Shown here: piece by piece, positions 34,199 to 45,482 of the stretch
How positions within the stretch are numbered: the stretch's first letter is position 1
How the letters are laid out: every line of letters begins with the position of its first letter
NCBI GenBank assembly: GCA_037127315.1
Contig: JBBBDQ010001155.1
Coordinates: 1,838,501 to 1,902,500, forward strand
DNA: 64,000 bases
Direction of reading: 5' to 3'
Source: Ascarosepion bandense
Lineage: Eukaryota > Mollusca > Cephalopoda > Sepiida > Sepiidae
The notes under the pieces: generated by a model
What the model was told of the DNA's origin: nothing
Databases searched by the model: none
Seen by the model: only the letters and a program-made list of their open reading frames with translations
Made by a program: the position numbers and the translations under genes

Positions 34199-35145
34199 CA
34201 TTCTGTTCATATCTGTCTGTCTCCATTCTGTTCCTGACTATCTGTCTATCTCCATTCTGTTCCTGACTATCTGTCTATCTCCATTCTGTTCCTGACTATC
34301 TGTCTATCTCCATTCTGTTCATATCTGTCTGTCTATTTCTATTTTGTTCATGTTTGTATTTCTTCATTCTATTCATATCTGTCTGTCTATATCTATTCTA
34401 TTCATGTCTGTCTGTCTATATCTGTTCTGTTCATATCTACCTGTCTCTCTCTGTTCTGTTCATCTCTGTCTGTCTATATTTGTTCTATTCATATCTGTCT
34501 GTCTATCTGTGTGTTGTTCATATCTGCCTGTCTCTCTCTGTTCTGTTCATCTCTGTCTGTCTATATTTGTTCTATTCATATCTGTCTATCTGTGTGTTGT
34601 TCATATCTGCCTGTCTCTCTCTGTTCTGTTCATCTCTGTCTGTCTATATTTGTTCTATTCATATCTGTCTGTCTATCTGTGTGTTGTTCATATCTGCCTG
34701 TCTCTCTCTGTTCTGTTCATCTCTGTCTGTCTATATCTGTTCTATTCATATCTGTCTGTCTATCTCTGTTTTGTTTATATCTGCCTGTCTCTCTCTGTCT
34801 GTTTATCTCTGTCTGTCTATATCTGTTCTATTCATATCTGTCTGTCTATCTCTGTTTTGTTCATATCTGCCTGTCTCTCTCTGTTCTGTTTATCTCTGTC
34901 TGTCTATATCTGTTCTATTCATATCTGTCTGTCTATTTCTGTTCTGTTCTGTTCATATCTGTCTGTCTATCTCTGTTCTGTTCATCTCTATCTGTCTATA
35001 TCTGTTCTATTCATATCTGTCTGTCTATCTCTGTTCTGTACATATCTGTCTGTTTATTTTCATTCTGTTCATATCAATCTGTCTCTCTCTGTTCTGTTCA
35101 TATCTGCCTGTCTATCTTCGTTCTGTTCATGCATATCATATGTAA
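34137..35145. repeat. (TATC)n tract followed by a 29-bp minisatellite
   Basis: A pure TATC tract (34137-34197) grades into about 0.95 kb of 29-bp units with CATATCTGTCTGTCTATCTC-like sequence and TGTTCTGTT. Three variant 29-mers form an 87-bp higher-order unit repeated around 34480-34760. All three + frames stay open for 200-305 codons (LFISVCLYLF-type repeats) only because the sequence is stop-poor. No sign of a real membrane protein gene. Confidence 0.85.
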
Positions 35146-36186
35146 ATGCAGGTAGACCAAGTCTGCAGCCTAATGTTGAAAGAAGCATTCTTTTTACACT
35201 TGAGTTGTATTGTGAATTCACCGGGTTGAACAGTGTTGATTCTTTTGAAAGTAACTTTTAAAATTATGGGATGAGTGAATAAAAAGTGCCTTAAATGGCG
35301 AAAAGATCTTGTAAAACTCAGAATGAGAAAAATATGGTGCATATAAAAGTCTCACAGTTCTCTCTCTGTGAGATAAACTATTTAAAATATGAGTGAATTA
35401 TATAAAGAATCTGCAATGATACCAAATCTGACCTGACATCTTGGCTTCGGTAACTTTCCCACTCCCATAATGCAAGTTTTTCCGACTTTCTTCTATATTT
35501 TCATGTTTGGATGAACATTCTTTAATACCTCAATTATGATTTTATGTGCAATAATAGCTCTCATAATTTTACTGTTGAAATTGCTAATTGCATTTGTAAG
35601 TTCTATTCTAATAGTTTCTTCTCTTGAACTTATTATCTGTTGGAATCTTTGCCAGATTTCTGCTTTCTTTTCAGATATGATCTTCAGCAGTTTAAATATT
35701 ATATCAATAGATATTTTCTGTCTCCTCGAAGTCTGTTCTTGTATTGTTCCCTCTCCTCAATTACATTTTTGATCCCCCATTTCATTCTCTCTCAGTAACA
35801 CCTTGTGTCTTAGTGGCTTTATTGTCCTACAATTAGGCTTTCATCATGATCTTTTCTGCTTTTCCAGGTGACATGACCTATTAGTCACTGGAGAGTGACT
35901 CTTCATTGTTTTTTTCTTTTCTCAGATTTTAATTCTATTTTCAAATCCAGCAAAGCCCAGATCAGTTTTATTTTCACAACCCAATCTGTGTCTCTAATTG
36001 TTATGGTGAAACACACCTATTCTATAGTGAATAGACTCTCCCACCTAATTTAAGTAGGAGTAGTAAGAGGAATGAGGGTCAGTCAATGTTGGGTGATAGT
36101 AGTTGACAGTTAGTCAAATACGAAAGTAGTCAGATACCTGGCAAGATTACACTGTGTAATACATATTATATCAAGTTCCTAACATT
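35146..36186. other. Spacer, possible decayed LINE ORF1-type sequence
   Basis: Nothing certain. The minus strand at about 35480-35780 has a lysine/glutamate/isoleucine-rich open stretch that could be an old coiled-coil LINE ORF1, but there is no motif to prove it. Confidence 0.35.
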
Positions 36187-36595
36187 TTGTACTTCGAACC
36201 TATTAGGACTGATTTAAGCACAAATACGAGCCTCCACTGCGAAAATAACTCCACAACACTAATGAAAGATAGCATACTTAATTTTCTTCCTATCAGAGGT
36301 TTCACTTCTAACTATTTTATATTTGCCTTCCAATCAGAGGCTTTTTTCAAATCATCTATTTGGGGGTTTCATGTAATAAATGTAAATATATCATCAAAGG
36401 TGATAAGTCATAGTGTCTCAAATAAGAGCAAGTTTTCTATTCCTCATCTCTTCAATAAATTTGAGGTTTTAAAATCTGCTGATAAAGCCAAATGTTTTAC
36501 CTGTAAATTCTGCTTAAACTCTACTCTTGACTTATTTGGAGTTTCCTTGCCTAATTTCCTACTGAGAACTGAGTTTGTTTTGAGTGATATATATA
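36187..36595 (+). mobile_element. CR1/Jockey-like LINE, linker to RT (5' part)
   Basis: Encodes the segment just before RT domain 1: LFNKFEVLKSADKAKCF, then LNSTLDLFGVSLPNF and RTEFVLSDI. It is cut at 36595 by a Tc1 element and resumes in frame at 38151. With the transposon and one TA removed, codons for Ser-Asp-Ile run straight into Asn-Pro-Ser-Met-Val. Confidence 0.75.
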
Positions 36596-38148
36596 CACTC
36601 CTGATCAAAATTTTAAGACCACTTAAAAATCTTTAAAAAGAAATATTTTTTACGGATAGATTTTAAACTCCTCTCACTTAAGGTTACCCATACTACAATC
36701 TAAAAGGTTATGGAAACAAAAAGCTATATTCCAAACATTTTATTTAGAAATTTACATTTTTATAAAATGAGGCGATTTACACATGATCAAAATTATGAGA
36801 CCAGAGACAAAAATTCTACGAAATTGTACAAAAAGTGTATGAAAACATTCAACAACCAAATTTAATAATGAGTTCTACCTCCACTGCCTTTGATGACTTC
36901 AAAAATTCTGTCGGGCATGCTAGAAATAAGTGTTTCCATTAAGGTGTGGGGGATGTTGCTCCAACTTCTGAAGATGGCTTCATGAAGTTCATTTTTCGTT
37001 GAATATTGTTTGCCATTTCGATAAACATCTCTTGTCATCCATCTTCAAACATTTTCAATTGGGTTCAAGTCTGGTGAGCATGCAGGATATCCCAAGAGAT
37101 GGACCCCATTTTCTTGTAGAAAGGTCAAGGTCCGTCTTGCAGCATGGATTGCAGCATTATTCTGTTGGAATAACCATCCATCCACACACAAACAATGGCC
37201 CTCCATTATCAATGATGCTTTTTGTAGCATGCTAAAATAACCAGCCACTGTTTGACAACCCTGCACCACCTGGATCTCCATCGACCCTCTGTAAGAAAAG
37301 GCACCCCATACTATTAGGGACTCCCTACCACTATGATGTGTGGAGAAAATTTCAGGAGGCATGTTTTTGTTATACCAATATCATTGGAAGCCATCAGGAC
37401 CATCTAGATTGAATTTCTTCTCATCAGAAAACAGGACTTTCTTCCACTTCCCAACGTCCCATGTCTGGTATTCACAACCAAACTTTAAGTAGTCCACCTT
37501 GTGACATGGACACAGCTGAGGAATTTGTTTACGCTTTTTAGTTACCATGCCTTTTTGTCGTAAGTATCATCTGATGGTTACGGGACTGCAATCAGCATCT
37601 GTGACTGCCTTAATTTGACTAGAAGAAAGTCCTGCCTCTTTCATAACAACCTGTCTTATTTTCTTACTCAATGCAGGAGAAATTTTTTGGGGCCTACCAG
37701 AGGATTTTGCTTTTCCATAATTCTCACTGTTCTTTAGAAAGTTGCAAATCACAGTTTTACTGCGATTTACCTTAGCTGCGATCGTCCGCTGTGACAAACC
37801 TTGCTTATGGAATTCTAGAACGCTCAACTTTGGTAAGTTTGCTTGCTTTAGGCATGGTAACACCTTTATGCAGTGATTGCTAATCTCTAACTGAACTAAA
37901 AACATTGGAATTACCATAGATCTAACAATTTATACCCCTGGTCTTATAATTTTGATCATGTGTAAATCGCCTCAATTTATAAAAATGTAAATTTCTAAAT
38001 AAAATGTTTGGAATGTAGCTTTTTGTTTCCATAACCTTTTAGATTGTAGTATTGGTAACCTTAAGTGGGAGGAGTTTAAAATCTATCTGTAAAAAAAAAA
38101 TTTCTTTTTAAAGATTTTTAAGTGGTCTTAAGTTTTTGATCAGGAGTG
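36596..38148 (-). mobile_element. Tc1-like transposon (DD34E), 1553 bp with long IR/DR ends
   Basis: Bounded by CACTCCTGATCAAAATTTTA and its inverse, ending GATCAGGAGTG, with TA target dinucleotides at 36594-36595 and 38149-38150. Terminal inverted repeats are about 205-210 bp, and each has a second internal copy of the GATCAAAATTAT-AGACCA motif about 185 bp in. This is the IR/DR layout of Tc1 transposons such as Sleeping Beauty, with two transposase-binding sites per end. The transposase gene lies on the minus strand between. Confidence 0.9.
36880..37917 (-). pseudogene. Tc1-like transposase, frameshifted, second catalytic Asp lost
   Basis: N-terminal piece 37567-37917: paired-like helix-turn-helix (FHKQGLSQRTIAAKVNRSKT) and GRPQK AT-hook-like linker. 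Middle: [16 protein letters not shown], with the first catalytic Asp, near 37410-37440. C-terminal piece 37045-37362: FQQNNAAIHAA where the family has QQDN, so the second catalytic Asp is Asn; then SPDLNPIEN with the catalytic Glu 34 residues after that position (DD34E spacing). Further C-terminal sequence (ISSMPDRIFEVI) reads to about 36880 after a stop. Frame breaks and the Asp to Asn change make it inactive. Confidence 0.85.
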
Positions 38149-38150
38149 TA

Positions 38151-38504
38151 TAAACCCTTCTATGGTTTCTGCCATCATCTCCAACCTGGATCCCCACAAA
38201 TCATATGAAACTGATCTTTGTAATATTCCTTAAAATGTGTGCTCCTAAATTGGCTCCCATTTCCTCAAAACTGTATAATAAATGCCTCCATGGATTTGTT
38301 TTCATGCCTGTTGAAAATCATAATCTGTTGTTCCAGTTTTTAGAACTCACATGAACAGTTCAAACCTTCCAATTATCGGCTTATTAAACTTCTACGACTT
38401 TTTGGAAAAACTGCTAAAGACCCTAAGAAATACAGAATTGGTTAGGGTTGTTTTTCAGACAAGTAATACAGTATTTTTTTTTTTACCTCTGAGAGCGAAA
38501 ACGA
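38151..38504 (+). mobile_element. CR1/Jockey-like LINE, RT domains 1-2
   Basis: Continues the copy from 36595: NPSMVSAIISNLDPHKSYET (RT motif 1), then, with frame changes, CAPKLAPI, SKLYNKCLHG and LLNFYDFLEKLL. Degenerate. Confidence 0.75.
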
Positions 38505-38725
38505 CCGCAAATACCCTTGAGAAAGGTATTAATCCGTCTCTTCCTTCCAGTTATGGGTTAAATAGCAGAACAGATTGGGTTCTATAGCCTTGGTCGGCAA
38601 CCAGTCTACCGCAGAAAGCAATGGCAACCTACTGCGGGTTAATCTTCTGCCCAGTCAGTCATGTCTCTTTCGAGACATGATCACCCAAGCGTGTTTCATG
38701 TATGGCACTTAACTGACTGAATATG
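38505..38725 (+). mobile_element. tRNA-derived SINE, 5'-truncated, nested in LINE
   Basis: It lacks the tRNA-like head and starts at GCAAATACCCTTGAGAAAGG. It has the full body and the CTTAACTGACTGA end. LINE coding sequence (YGICFSRSTADIL) resumes directly after it. Confidence 0.85.
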
Positions 38726-39905
38726 GCATTTGCTTCTCCAGGTCAACTGCTGATATACTGACAATAATTGTAGAAAGAATCGACCAAGCTCTAGATAAAA
38801 ATGGTGAAGCCTGGGCTGTAGTTTTGGATATTTCAAAAGCTTTCAACAGGGTTTAGCATACACATCTTCTACACAAATTGAAAAATTATAGCATCTCCAG
38901 ACAATGTTAGAAGTAATCCAGTTCTACTTTGTTTTTAATTTTCATCATTGACCTTCCTGATGGCATCAGCTCTGAACTTGATATCTATGCTGATGACACA
39001 ACCATTTACTCCTGTTTCAATAGCAAGCCTGACTGGCTTGCTATGATCAAATTGGTGACTGATGTCAAAAATAAATTTCTGTCTGTTGTTAATTAAGGTA
39101 AAGGATGACTTGTTAATTTTAGCATCTCCTAAACTAAACTGCTCTCTATTAAACATCTGAGAGAGCCCTTTCTGTTTCACATCAACATGGCTGATGCTAA
39201 CCCCAGGAGAGTGAATTGCTGTGCCTTGTCGGGCTAATGTTCTCACCTGACATAAAATGGAGAGACTATATTGAATCCATTGTGAGGTCAGCTACCAAGA
39301 AGGTTGACTTACTGTGTCATGCTAGACATTTTTTCTCTGCAGACTATCTTAAATATTTCTGTGTACCATTCATCTATGCTTACAATATTGCTGCCATATA
39401 AAGTCTGGGGAACCTGCTATATTTCTAGAGATCCTTGATAAAATCCAAAGAAGAATTAGCGGTATCATTGGCCATGATCTTGTATCTCTGTTAAACTCTC
39501 TTTCCCACAACTGTAAAGTTGCCTCCCTGTGCCTTTTCTATAAATGCTTTCATGGTAATCATTCAGATGAGCTCTTTGTTATAGTACCTATTCTTTATGA
39601 ACATAAATCCAGTACTAGATTTTCCGCAAGGCCTCATTGACATACAGTTGAGCTGGCCAGATGTAACCATAAGTTCTATATTAACAGTTTCTTTTCTCAC
39701 ACTTCTTGCCTGTGGAACTTCCTTTCAGTTTCTTGAATTCCAACCAACTTTAATCTTAAGAAATTTAAATGTGATTTCAATCACTATCTACTTTCCTGAT
39801 TACTCTTTTTCTGTTTTCACTCCTTAGTGGTGTTTTCTGTTTTCTGTTTTTTTACACCAACTAACATCTTCTGTCCCAGTGGCTTTAATACCTTGCTTTG
39901 GATGA
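38726..39905 (+). mobile_element. CR1/Jockey-like LINE, RT core to 3' end (decayed)
   Basis: STADILTIIVERIDQALDKN, VVLDISKAFN (RT motif A, Asp kept), then in other frames an IYADDTTIYS box near 38980-39010, then SPDIKWRDYIESIV (39240-39290), the CIEYCC-equivalent region near 39370, DLVS..LSH near 39480, and the SFLTLLACGTSF frame-shifted ORF end near 39700. The 3' tail analogue (CCCAGTGGCTTTAATACC) lies near 39875-39900. Multiple stops. The oldest LINE copy in the window. Confidence 0.7.
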
Positions 39906-40715
39906 ACTTGTTCACTGTTATTGTGATTATTGATGGGAGTTACCTTCCTAATCTTTTGTTTAAGGTAGTGTGGGAAGTTAACAGCTTGGCTATATCATTA
40001 ATTTTCCTTCTAGTTACATGTATTACCCATTTATGATGTTGTTGTTGGAAGTATTCAAGTGAAGTGGTTTTGTTATTTGGTAGTGTTCTCCATTTGTGAT
40101 TTTGAAGAATGAGTCTATGGAGTCTAATGAAATATTGCAGAAACAGGTAATATGTTAATATTTAAGTAAAATAAACTGCTTAACCCAAAAGATCTGGAAA
40201 CAAGAGCTGAAATTTGGTAACTGTATATTTACCTCAGAATCTGTGACATAGCCACACAGAAGTCATAAATGAAGATAATTTGATTGAGTTAGTAAAATCA
40301 ATAGTAAAAACTTAAAAATGATTTTTATGATATTAAAATTTCAGTTGTGCATTTTGGCAGCAATAGTAATTGAATATGTGAATAAACACTTGTCAAAAAC
40401 TTGTATTAAATTATTGGGGAAACAGTCAATCAAGATGCACATCCAATGAAGAGTTGAAGAAATCTTAGAACTTCAAACTATAAACGTAAGAGCCAAATAA
40501 AAAATAATGATGATAAAATAAAACCTGAGAGCATCCGAAAAAATACATATATATAAAGAAGCATAGAGAGATCTAATTATGACAAATGAAGAGTAAAAGA
40601 ATGTGACATTTAAATCCATTGACATTGCAAAAATACTATGCCAATTACACATTGCCTGCATTCTTTCTCAGCTTGTAGCAGAAGTTCAGTTTTGGCCTAA
40701 GGACATGTTCTGTAA
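39906..40715. other. Spacer, nothing recognised
   Basis: AT-rich sequence with no coding or element signature. Confidence 0.5.
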
Positions 40716-41840
40716 AAATATAAAAATAGACATTTATCATATCTTGTTACATGAGCCTGCTACCATGTGACTCCTTAGAGGTAAAGAAACTATCATATGA
40801 TCTTTAGGTACTGCTAGTCAAACAGGCAACCTTTTTACATGAGCCTGCTACCATGTGACCCCTTAGAGATAAAGAAACTATTATATGATCTTTAGGTACT
40901 GCTAGTCAAACAGGCAACATGGTAATTATTTGTTTCTTACTGTTAAATCTGAAATTCTCTACTCATTTTCTGTCTTTTTATTTCCTGCTATTTACATTTA
41001 GATGTGTTAAACAACTTATGATTTACCTCATTTTATTTGAACTTCTGCCACCATTTGTCAGGTGAGAAAATCTATTGGAACTTCTAACTGACAGATGTTT
41101 TTTGTTGCTTAGGTGTTGTCTTTTAGAATAAATTAAATAGTTTTGAATGACTATTCAATTGAACTTACGTCTTAATCACTTCAATTCCAGGTTGTTGAAA
41201 AGTGGACTATTTTTTGTTGTATTTTGTATTTTATGTTATGCAGTAGCCTTATATAACCAAAGAGTTTAAATCATGTCTACTGATCTTTGGCTTTTGACGA
41301 TTGTAAAGTTCCCCAAAGGGACTTGTATATGGATTAGAGCAGTACTTGTTTGATTCATTTGACTTTCCACAAAGAGGTCAGACTAGCAGATTTTCTTCTA
41401 GTGCCACCAAAAAAACAGCATCGACTTTAGATATACACTGGCTTTATTATACTTTTAAGTGGTAAATTCAGCTTTTAATCACTTGAATTCCAGGCTGTTA
41501 AAAAATGGGGTATTTTTGTTATATTTTGTATTTTATGTTATGCAGTAGCCTCATATAACCAAACACTTTGAATCATGTCTGCTGATCTTTGGCTTTTAAC
41601 GATTGTAAAGATCCCCAAAGAGACTTGATATGTGTTAGAGATTTTGTTACTTTACTATCAGTAGTAATAGCGTTAAAATTATGGGAATAATTTTTAATGT
41701 TCTGTAAAAATATAAAAATAGACATTTATCACATATATATGTACATATTGCTGTAATTTTACGTGAGTATGCTACAGCATGACCCCTTGGGATAAAGAAA
41801 CTATCACATGTTCTTTAGCTACTGTTGGTCAAAGAGGGAA
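40716..41840. repeat. Local direct duplications (88-bp, ~300-bp and ~1-kb periods)
   Basis: An 83-bp block (TACATGAGCCTGCTACCATG ... AACAGGCAAC) occurs at 40748-40830 and 40836-40918 and, more diverged, at 41757-41838. A second block of about 160 bp (TTTATGTTATGCAGTAGCCT ...) occurs at 41175 and 41475. AAATATAAAAATAGACATTT occurs near 40716 and 41706. These indicate successive segmental tandem duplications of intron DNA. No coding content. Confidence 0.75.
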
Positions 41841-43124
41841 CATGATAATGCTCCCTACTAATAAGTATGAAATTCTCCTCTAATACACTATGAGTCCTGT
41901 TTTTATTTTTTTGAGCTTGTTTCAAATTGTTGTTGTTTCTGCTTGAAAAGTGTTTTCAATGTGATTTTTTTCTTTGAAATATATTTTTTTGTTTGTCCAT
42001 TATCGCATTTGAGTGATATATAATTGTTATTTGCTTCAAGGTTTCACTTATCTTTTTCTTAAATAAAAGGATAACATCAGTATGAGACATGCACAGAAGT
42101 GGGTACAGAGTGTGTGAGAGTCCCCTGGTTAACCATATTGAGAATGGCATCCAATCAAAGAGTGAAATAAAAATGTAGTTACAATTTAATTTGAATAGTG
42201 TTTATTTAATGTTTCATCTGTTTTTACAGATTTAAAATGTCTTCCACATTTCTCAGTACTAGGCCTTATAGCCCCTTCACTTAATTCTTAGGGGCATACA
42301 ATCAAGGAGTTAGCCCTGAGGCATCATCAAAACTTTGCGCATCACTGGGCTGCACCTTTTTCATTGAGACTAGCAGTTACATGAACAGAAATAATAATGT
42401 TCGTCAGAGATAAATTATAATCTGTGTGTTTTTGACTTCCGAGTTTAAATTATTGAAATCAAGAACATTATTTTAAGACTTACTTGATAAGCATTCATTT
42501 ATGCAAGGCACACATATATTACAAATTGTCAGAAATAAAAAAGATCTTTGGTTCTTCATTCTCAGTACATTCTATTTTCATTTGTTATATGAGCTGCAGT
42601 AAAAAAAAACTTCTGTTTTGATCTTTTACTGTCTGTTTTGGTCTGTTTGGTTGTCCCAAAAGAAAATTGGTGACAAGATTGACATTTTGGACAAAATTCC
42701 ATTAGTTTCACAAAGAAGATTTGTTGAGTTGTGAACTTGGGAAGTTTTGCTAATGTAGAACTTTGTGATTATATTGCAAGATAGACAAGATTACTTTAAA
42801 GTTTCTGTCAAAGGGGTATAATGCACCTATGTTTATCCTTTAAGAATTTCAAGAATGAAAGAGAATTGAATAGAAAATGATCATTCTTCTTTTCATGAAC
42901 TGACAATGTATTTATTCTGTTAATGTCAAATTTAAGTGCCCCATTCTTTCGATTAAATTTCATGAAAATCCCAAGATGAAAATTAAAAGATCACATTTTC
43001 AGTTCATATTCACTTTACTATATACGTTCAAATAAAAATGTACCTTACTTAGAAATTTAGCTTATGAGCAAATTTGTATGTTTCTTATTTGTTGTATTAG
43101 CTGAAAGGTAACTATTAAAGTCGT
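41841..43124. other. Spacer, nothing recognised
   Basis: AT-rich. A more GC-balanced patch at 42255-42400 could be an old SINE, but it has no diagnostic end or B box that I can defend. Confidence 0.45.
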
Positions 43125-43535
43125 GGCCGTATCTGACTACTGGGCACACCGAGCACGGGTCCGGGCTGATCCGTGCAATCATAGTGAAAATCCAGGCAGG
43201 GAAAAATGTCTTCGTCAGAAATCAAACTAAACAATTCACAAAGAAAGAAAGAAAAATGAAGAAAACATCCAAATGAACCCACTAAAAATCTGTTTATTTA
43301 TTAATTTTGGGAGAAAAGACTGGTTATACTCAGAAAGTCCGAACCTAATTTCCTGCTTTCACTTACATTCTGTGCCTAATTTCCATTGGAATAGCTGAAA
43401 AAATCCGCAAAAATCATAGTTTCTGGAAATGGATGATGCTGATGATTTCATCATATTGTCAACTAATAAATCCGGGCAATTTTCTCTGTGCCCGGTGTTT
43501 TTTTTTAGCCTCAGCTATGGCCCTGATTAAAGTGA
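43125..43535. mobile_element. Possible MITE with imperfect inverted ends
   Basis: The left end (GTGGCCGTATCTGACTAC, GGGCACACCGAGCACGGG) and right end (GCCCGGTGTTTTTTTTTAGC, CTCAGCTATGGCCC) are approximately inverted to each other over 40-50 bp, with both inner parts GC-rich in AT-rich surroundings. No ORF. The superfamily is unknown. Confidence 0.4.
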
Positions 43536-43734
43536 CCATTCCCTGAAAGCAACCAATAAGGAGAATGTAACTTTTGAAGAATTTATCTAATAAATCCTAC
43601 TTAAAATAATGTAGTAAACAATTAGTTCATAAACAAAAATCCTCTCACCTCAACTATTAACTGTATATGTGGAGATATACATTTTCAGGCCTCAATGTAT
43701 GAGAACTTACAAATTGAATTAAAGAACAGAGAAC

Positions 43735-44235
43735 AAAATGTACAATGCTGAAATCAGAAGGTGCATAGCGATAGCAAAAGATGCCTTACAAAAGCTAAGC
43801 AAAGTATTAAGAAATGGGAAAATTTGGTTAGAAACACGGAAGAACATTGAACTGCTATGTAATATCAGTCTTTCTATATAGCAGTGAATGCAGATATGAA
43901 GAATAAACTCCTTGAGATGAAGAATAAACGAAGTGATATAAATGTGGTTCTACAGATGGATGCTGAGAATACCTTGAGCTGAACATGTGTGAAACAACAA
44001 AGTTTAAGAGAAAATAGAGGTAAAACGGTCACTTATACTTCAGAAAAAGGTAGTCAAAATTTATAGGAGGCATAATGAGGAGAGAGGTCTTGGAAAATTT
44101 GATACTCACAGGATAGATTGAAGATAAGGTGGATAGAGAAAAACGGTGTATAACCTACCTAGAGAGCTTGAGGAAATTGAATAGCAGGACAAGGTTTAAG
44201 AGAGATAATAAAGACAAGATTTATTATGAGTTACA
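43735..44235 (+). mobile_element. Diverged APE-type LINE, C-terminal RT remnant
   Basis: Conceptual translation across frames (AEIRRCIAIAKDALQKLSKV, then NVVLQMDAENTL-like) matches the end of the APE-type LINE at 33020-33550 (EIRRQIGMAKDAFQKMSKIL region). Stops and indels are frequent. A dead, older relative. Confidence 0.6.
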
Positions 44236-44239
44236 AAGC

Positions 44240-44460
44240 ACATGAACATAGGAAGACATACTGGTTGTCAGCATTCTGAACAGATATAACATGTAGAAGA
44301 GGCCCATCTTTTGCTGAGTAACTTCTAAGCTTTCGGATCACATGAGCCATCTTTGGAGTGGTTACAACGATGTTAACATAAAGACATCCACCATCAAAGA
44401 TGATGTTATCTTGTGTTGACTTAGAACCAGCATAATAAAAAATATCCAAATGTTGGACAA
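44240..44460 (-). repeat. Penelope-like end fragment with hammerhead-like core, site 2
   Basis: Shares GACATCCACCATCA, the TTGTGTTGACTTA segment and the hairpin AC(A/C)ATGAGCCATC with the loop of the inverted repeat at 28979-29121. On the minus strand the core at 44331-44356 has GAAA intact but CCAAAGA where CUGAAGA is expected. It is followed by (TA)n at 44461-44486. Confidence 0.55.
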
Positions 44461-44587
44461 TATATATATATATATATATATATATCTTGCTGGTATCACA
44501 ATATAAACATATACATATGCATACACACTCATCATAGATATAGATGTAAATAAAAGTTAAAATTAGATTTCTGTTGTTACTTTTCAG

Positions 44588-44793
44588 CTCAGATTGAATT
44601 AGTGAATGATAAACCGTTTCTTGATGTCCTTACTTCCTTTGGTGGTTGGCCAATTGTGGATCAAGGCTGGAAAGATGATCAATTCAACACTGAGGTTGCC
44701 CTTGCGAGAATGTACAGAGAATTTCACACGTCAGTTATGTTGCATTTTACTGTCAGTGCGGATGATAAAAATTCTAGTGTCAACATCATCCAG
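44588..44793 (+). CDS. M13 metallopeptidase (NEP/ECE-like), internal exon B
   Basis: A 206-nt exon between a TTTTCAG acceptor and a GTAAGAAG donor. Two bases complete the Thr codon begun in exon A, then 68 codons end in phase 0. The peptide starts TQIELVNDKPFLDVLTSFGG and contains GGWPIVDQGW and VSADDKNSSVNIIQ. The GGW, the SADxKNS box and the terminal NxIQ are hallmarks of the M13 N-terminal ectodomain, and closest by eye to the ECE-type pattern. Pairing with exon A is exact and the protein flows straight into exon C, so no exon is missing between. The long open frame past the donor is intron read-through. Confidence 0.9.
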
Positions 44794-45159
44794 GTAAGAA
44801 GTTCTGTATATTTCCTAGCACTCACTCAGATCAGTTACAGTTACCTGTTTACACATCTACACCTATATATATATAAGCATATGCAATAAGCAGTATTAAT
44901 AGTGGTGTGTACCAGCACATCAACACTTTCATGAGCCAAGAATAAATTGCCTGAGAAGTCAAAAAGTAATGAAACTAAAATGGCTCATTTGTGAGTTTTA
45001 AATCTTTTATTTCTTATAACTTCTTGTTCACACACATCCACCCCCCCCCACATCCACACCCACACATATACACAAACACACGGCAGACATTTTGTGTTGC
45101 TTAATTTTATTGATTGAATTTCTAACTTACAAATGATCCTTGACAGTTAAGGAAATTCT

Positions 45160-45300
45160 TTCAAAAATTGTCCAAAGTTCATTTTGGAAGAAAACGTATG
45201 GGAAATATGGTCTGATGTTTCAACTTAAGTCATCATCAGAGACATCTGGTAAATTTAATAAAATTTTATAATGGTGTAACTATGCTATTTTTGAAAATAA
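45160..45300 (-). repeat. Penelope-like end fragment with hammerhead-like core, site 3
   Basis: The minus-strand core at 45218-45239 reads CUGAUGA, U-GAC-UUAA-GUU, GAAAC. Both invariant boxes are intact and a short stem II (GAC/GUU with UUAA loop) can form. Flanks are AT-rich with no ORF. Confidence 0.5.
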
Positions 45301-45482
45301 ACTGTTATATGATGAAAATACATGGGGTTATAATTAATATCATAATATTTTGTTTTAGAATTTTATTATTTTGTTTTTTTATTATCATATCAAGCTTATC
45401 AGTGCAGCTATATCTACGTTTCAGTGCATTTTATTAAAAATTTTGCTAAGTGGATGATTAGTTAGAAGTGTTTTGAACTAGA

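Larger units (their letters stand above)
9000..44587 (+). other. 35.6-kb intron of the M13 gene
   Basis: GT...AG intron between exons A and B, phase 1. It carries the 27-bp array, a 34-bp satellite, two large LINEs, two large inverted repeats, a Tc1 element and minisatellites, described separately. No skipped M13 exon is needed: the proteins on either side are contiguous in family alignments. Confidence 0.75.

Noticed and set aside
34344..35261. 305-codon Leu/Ile/Ser/Cys-rich ORF resembling a multi-pass membrane protein
   Set aside because: Pure 29-bp minisatellite; three overlapping frames are open at once.
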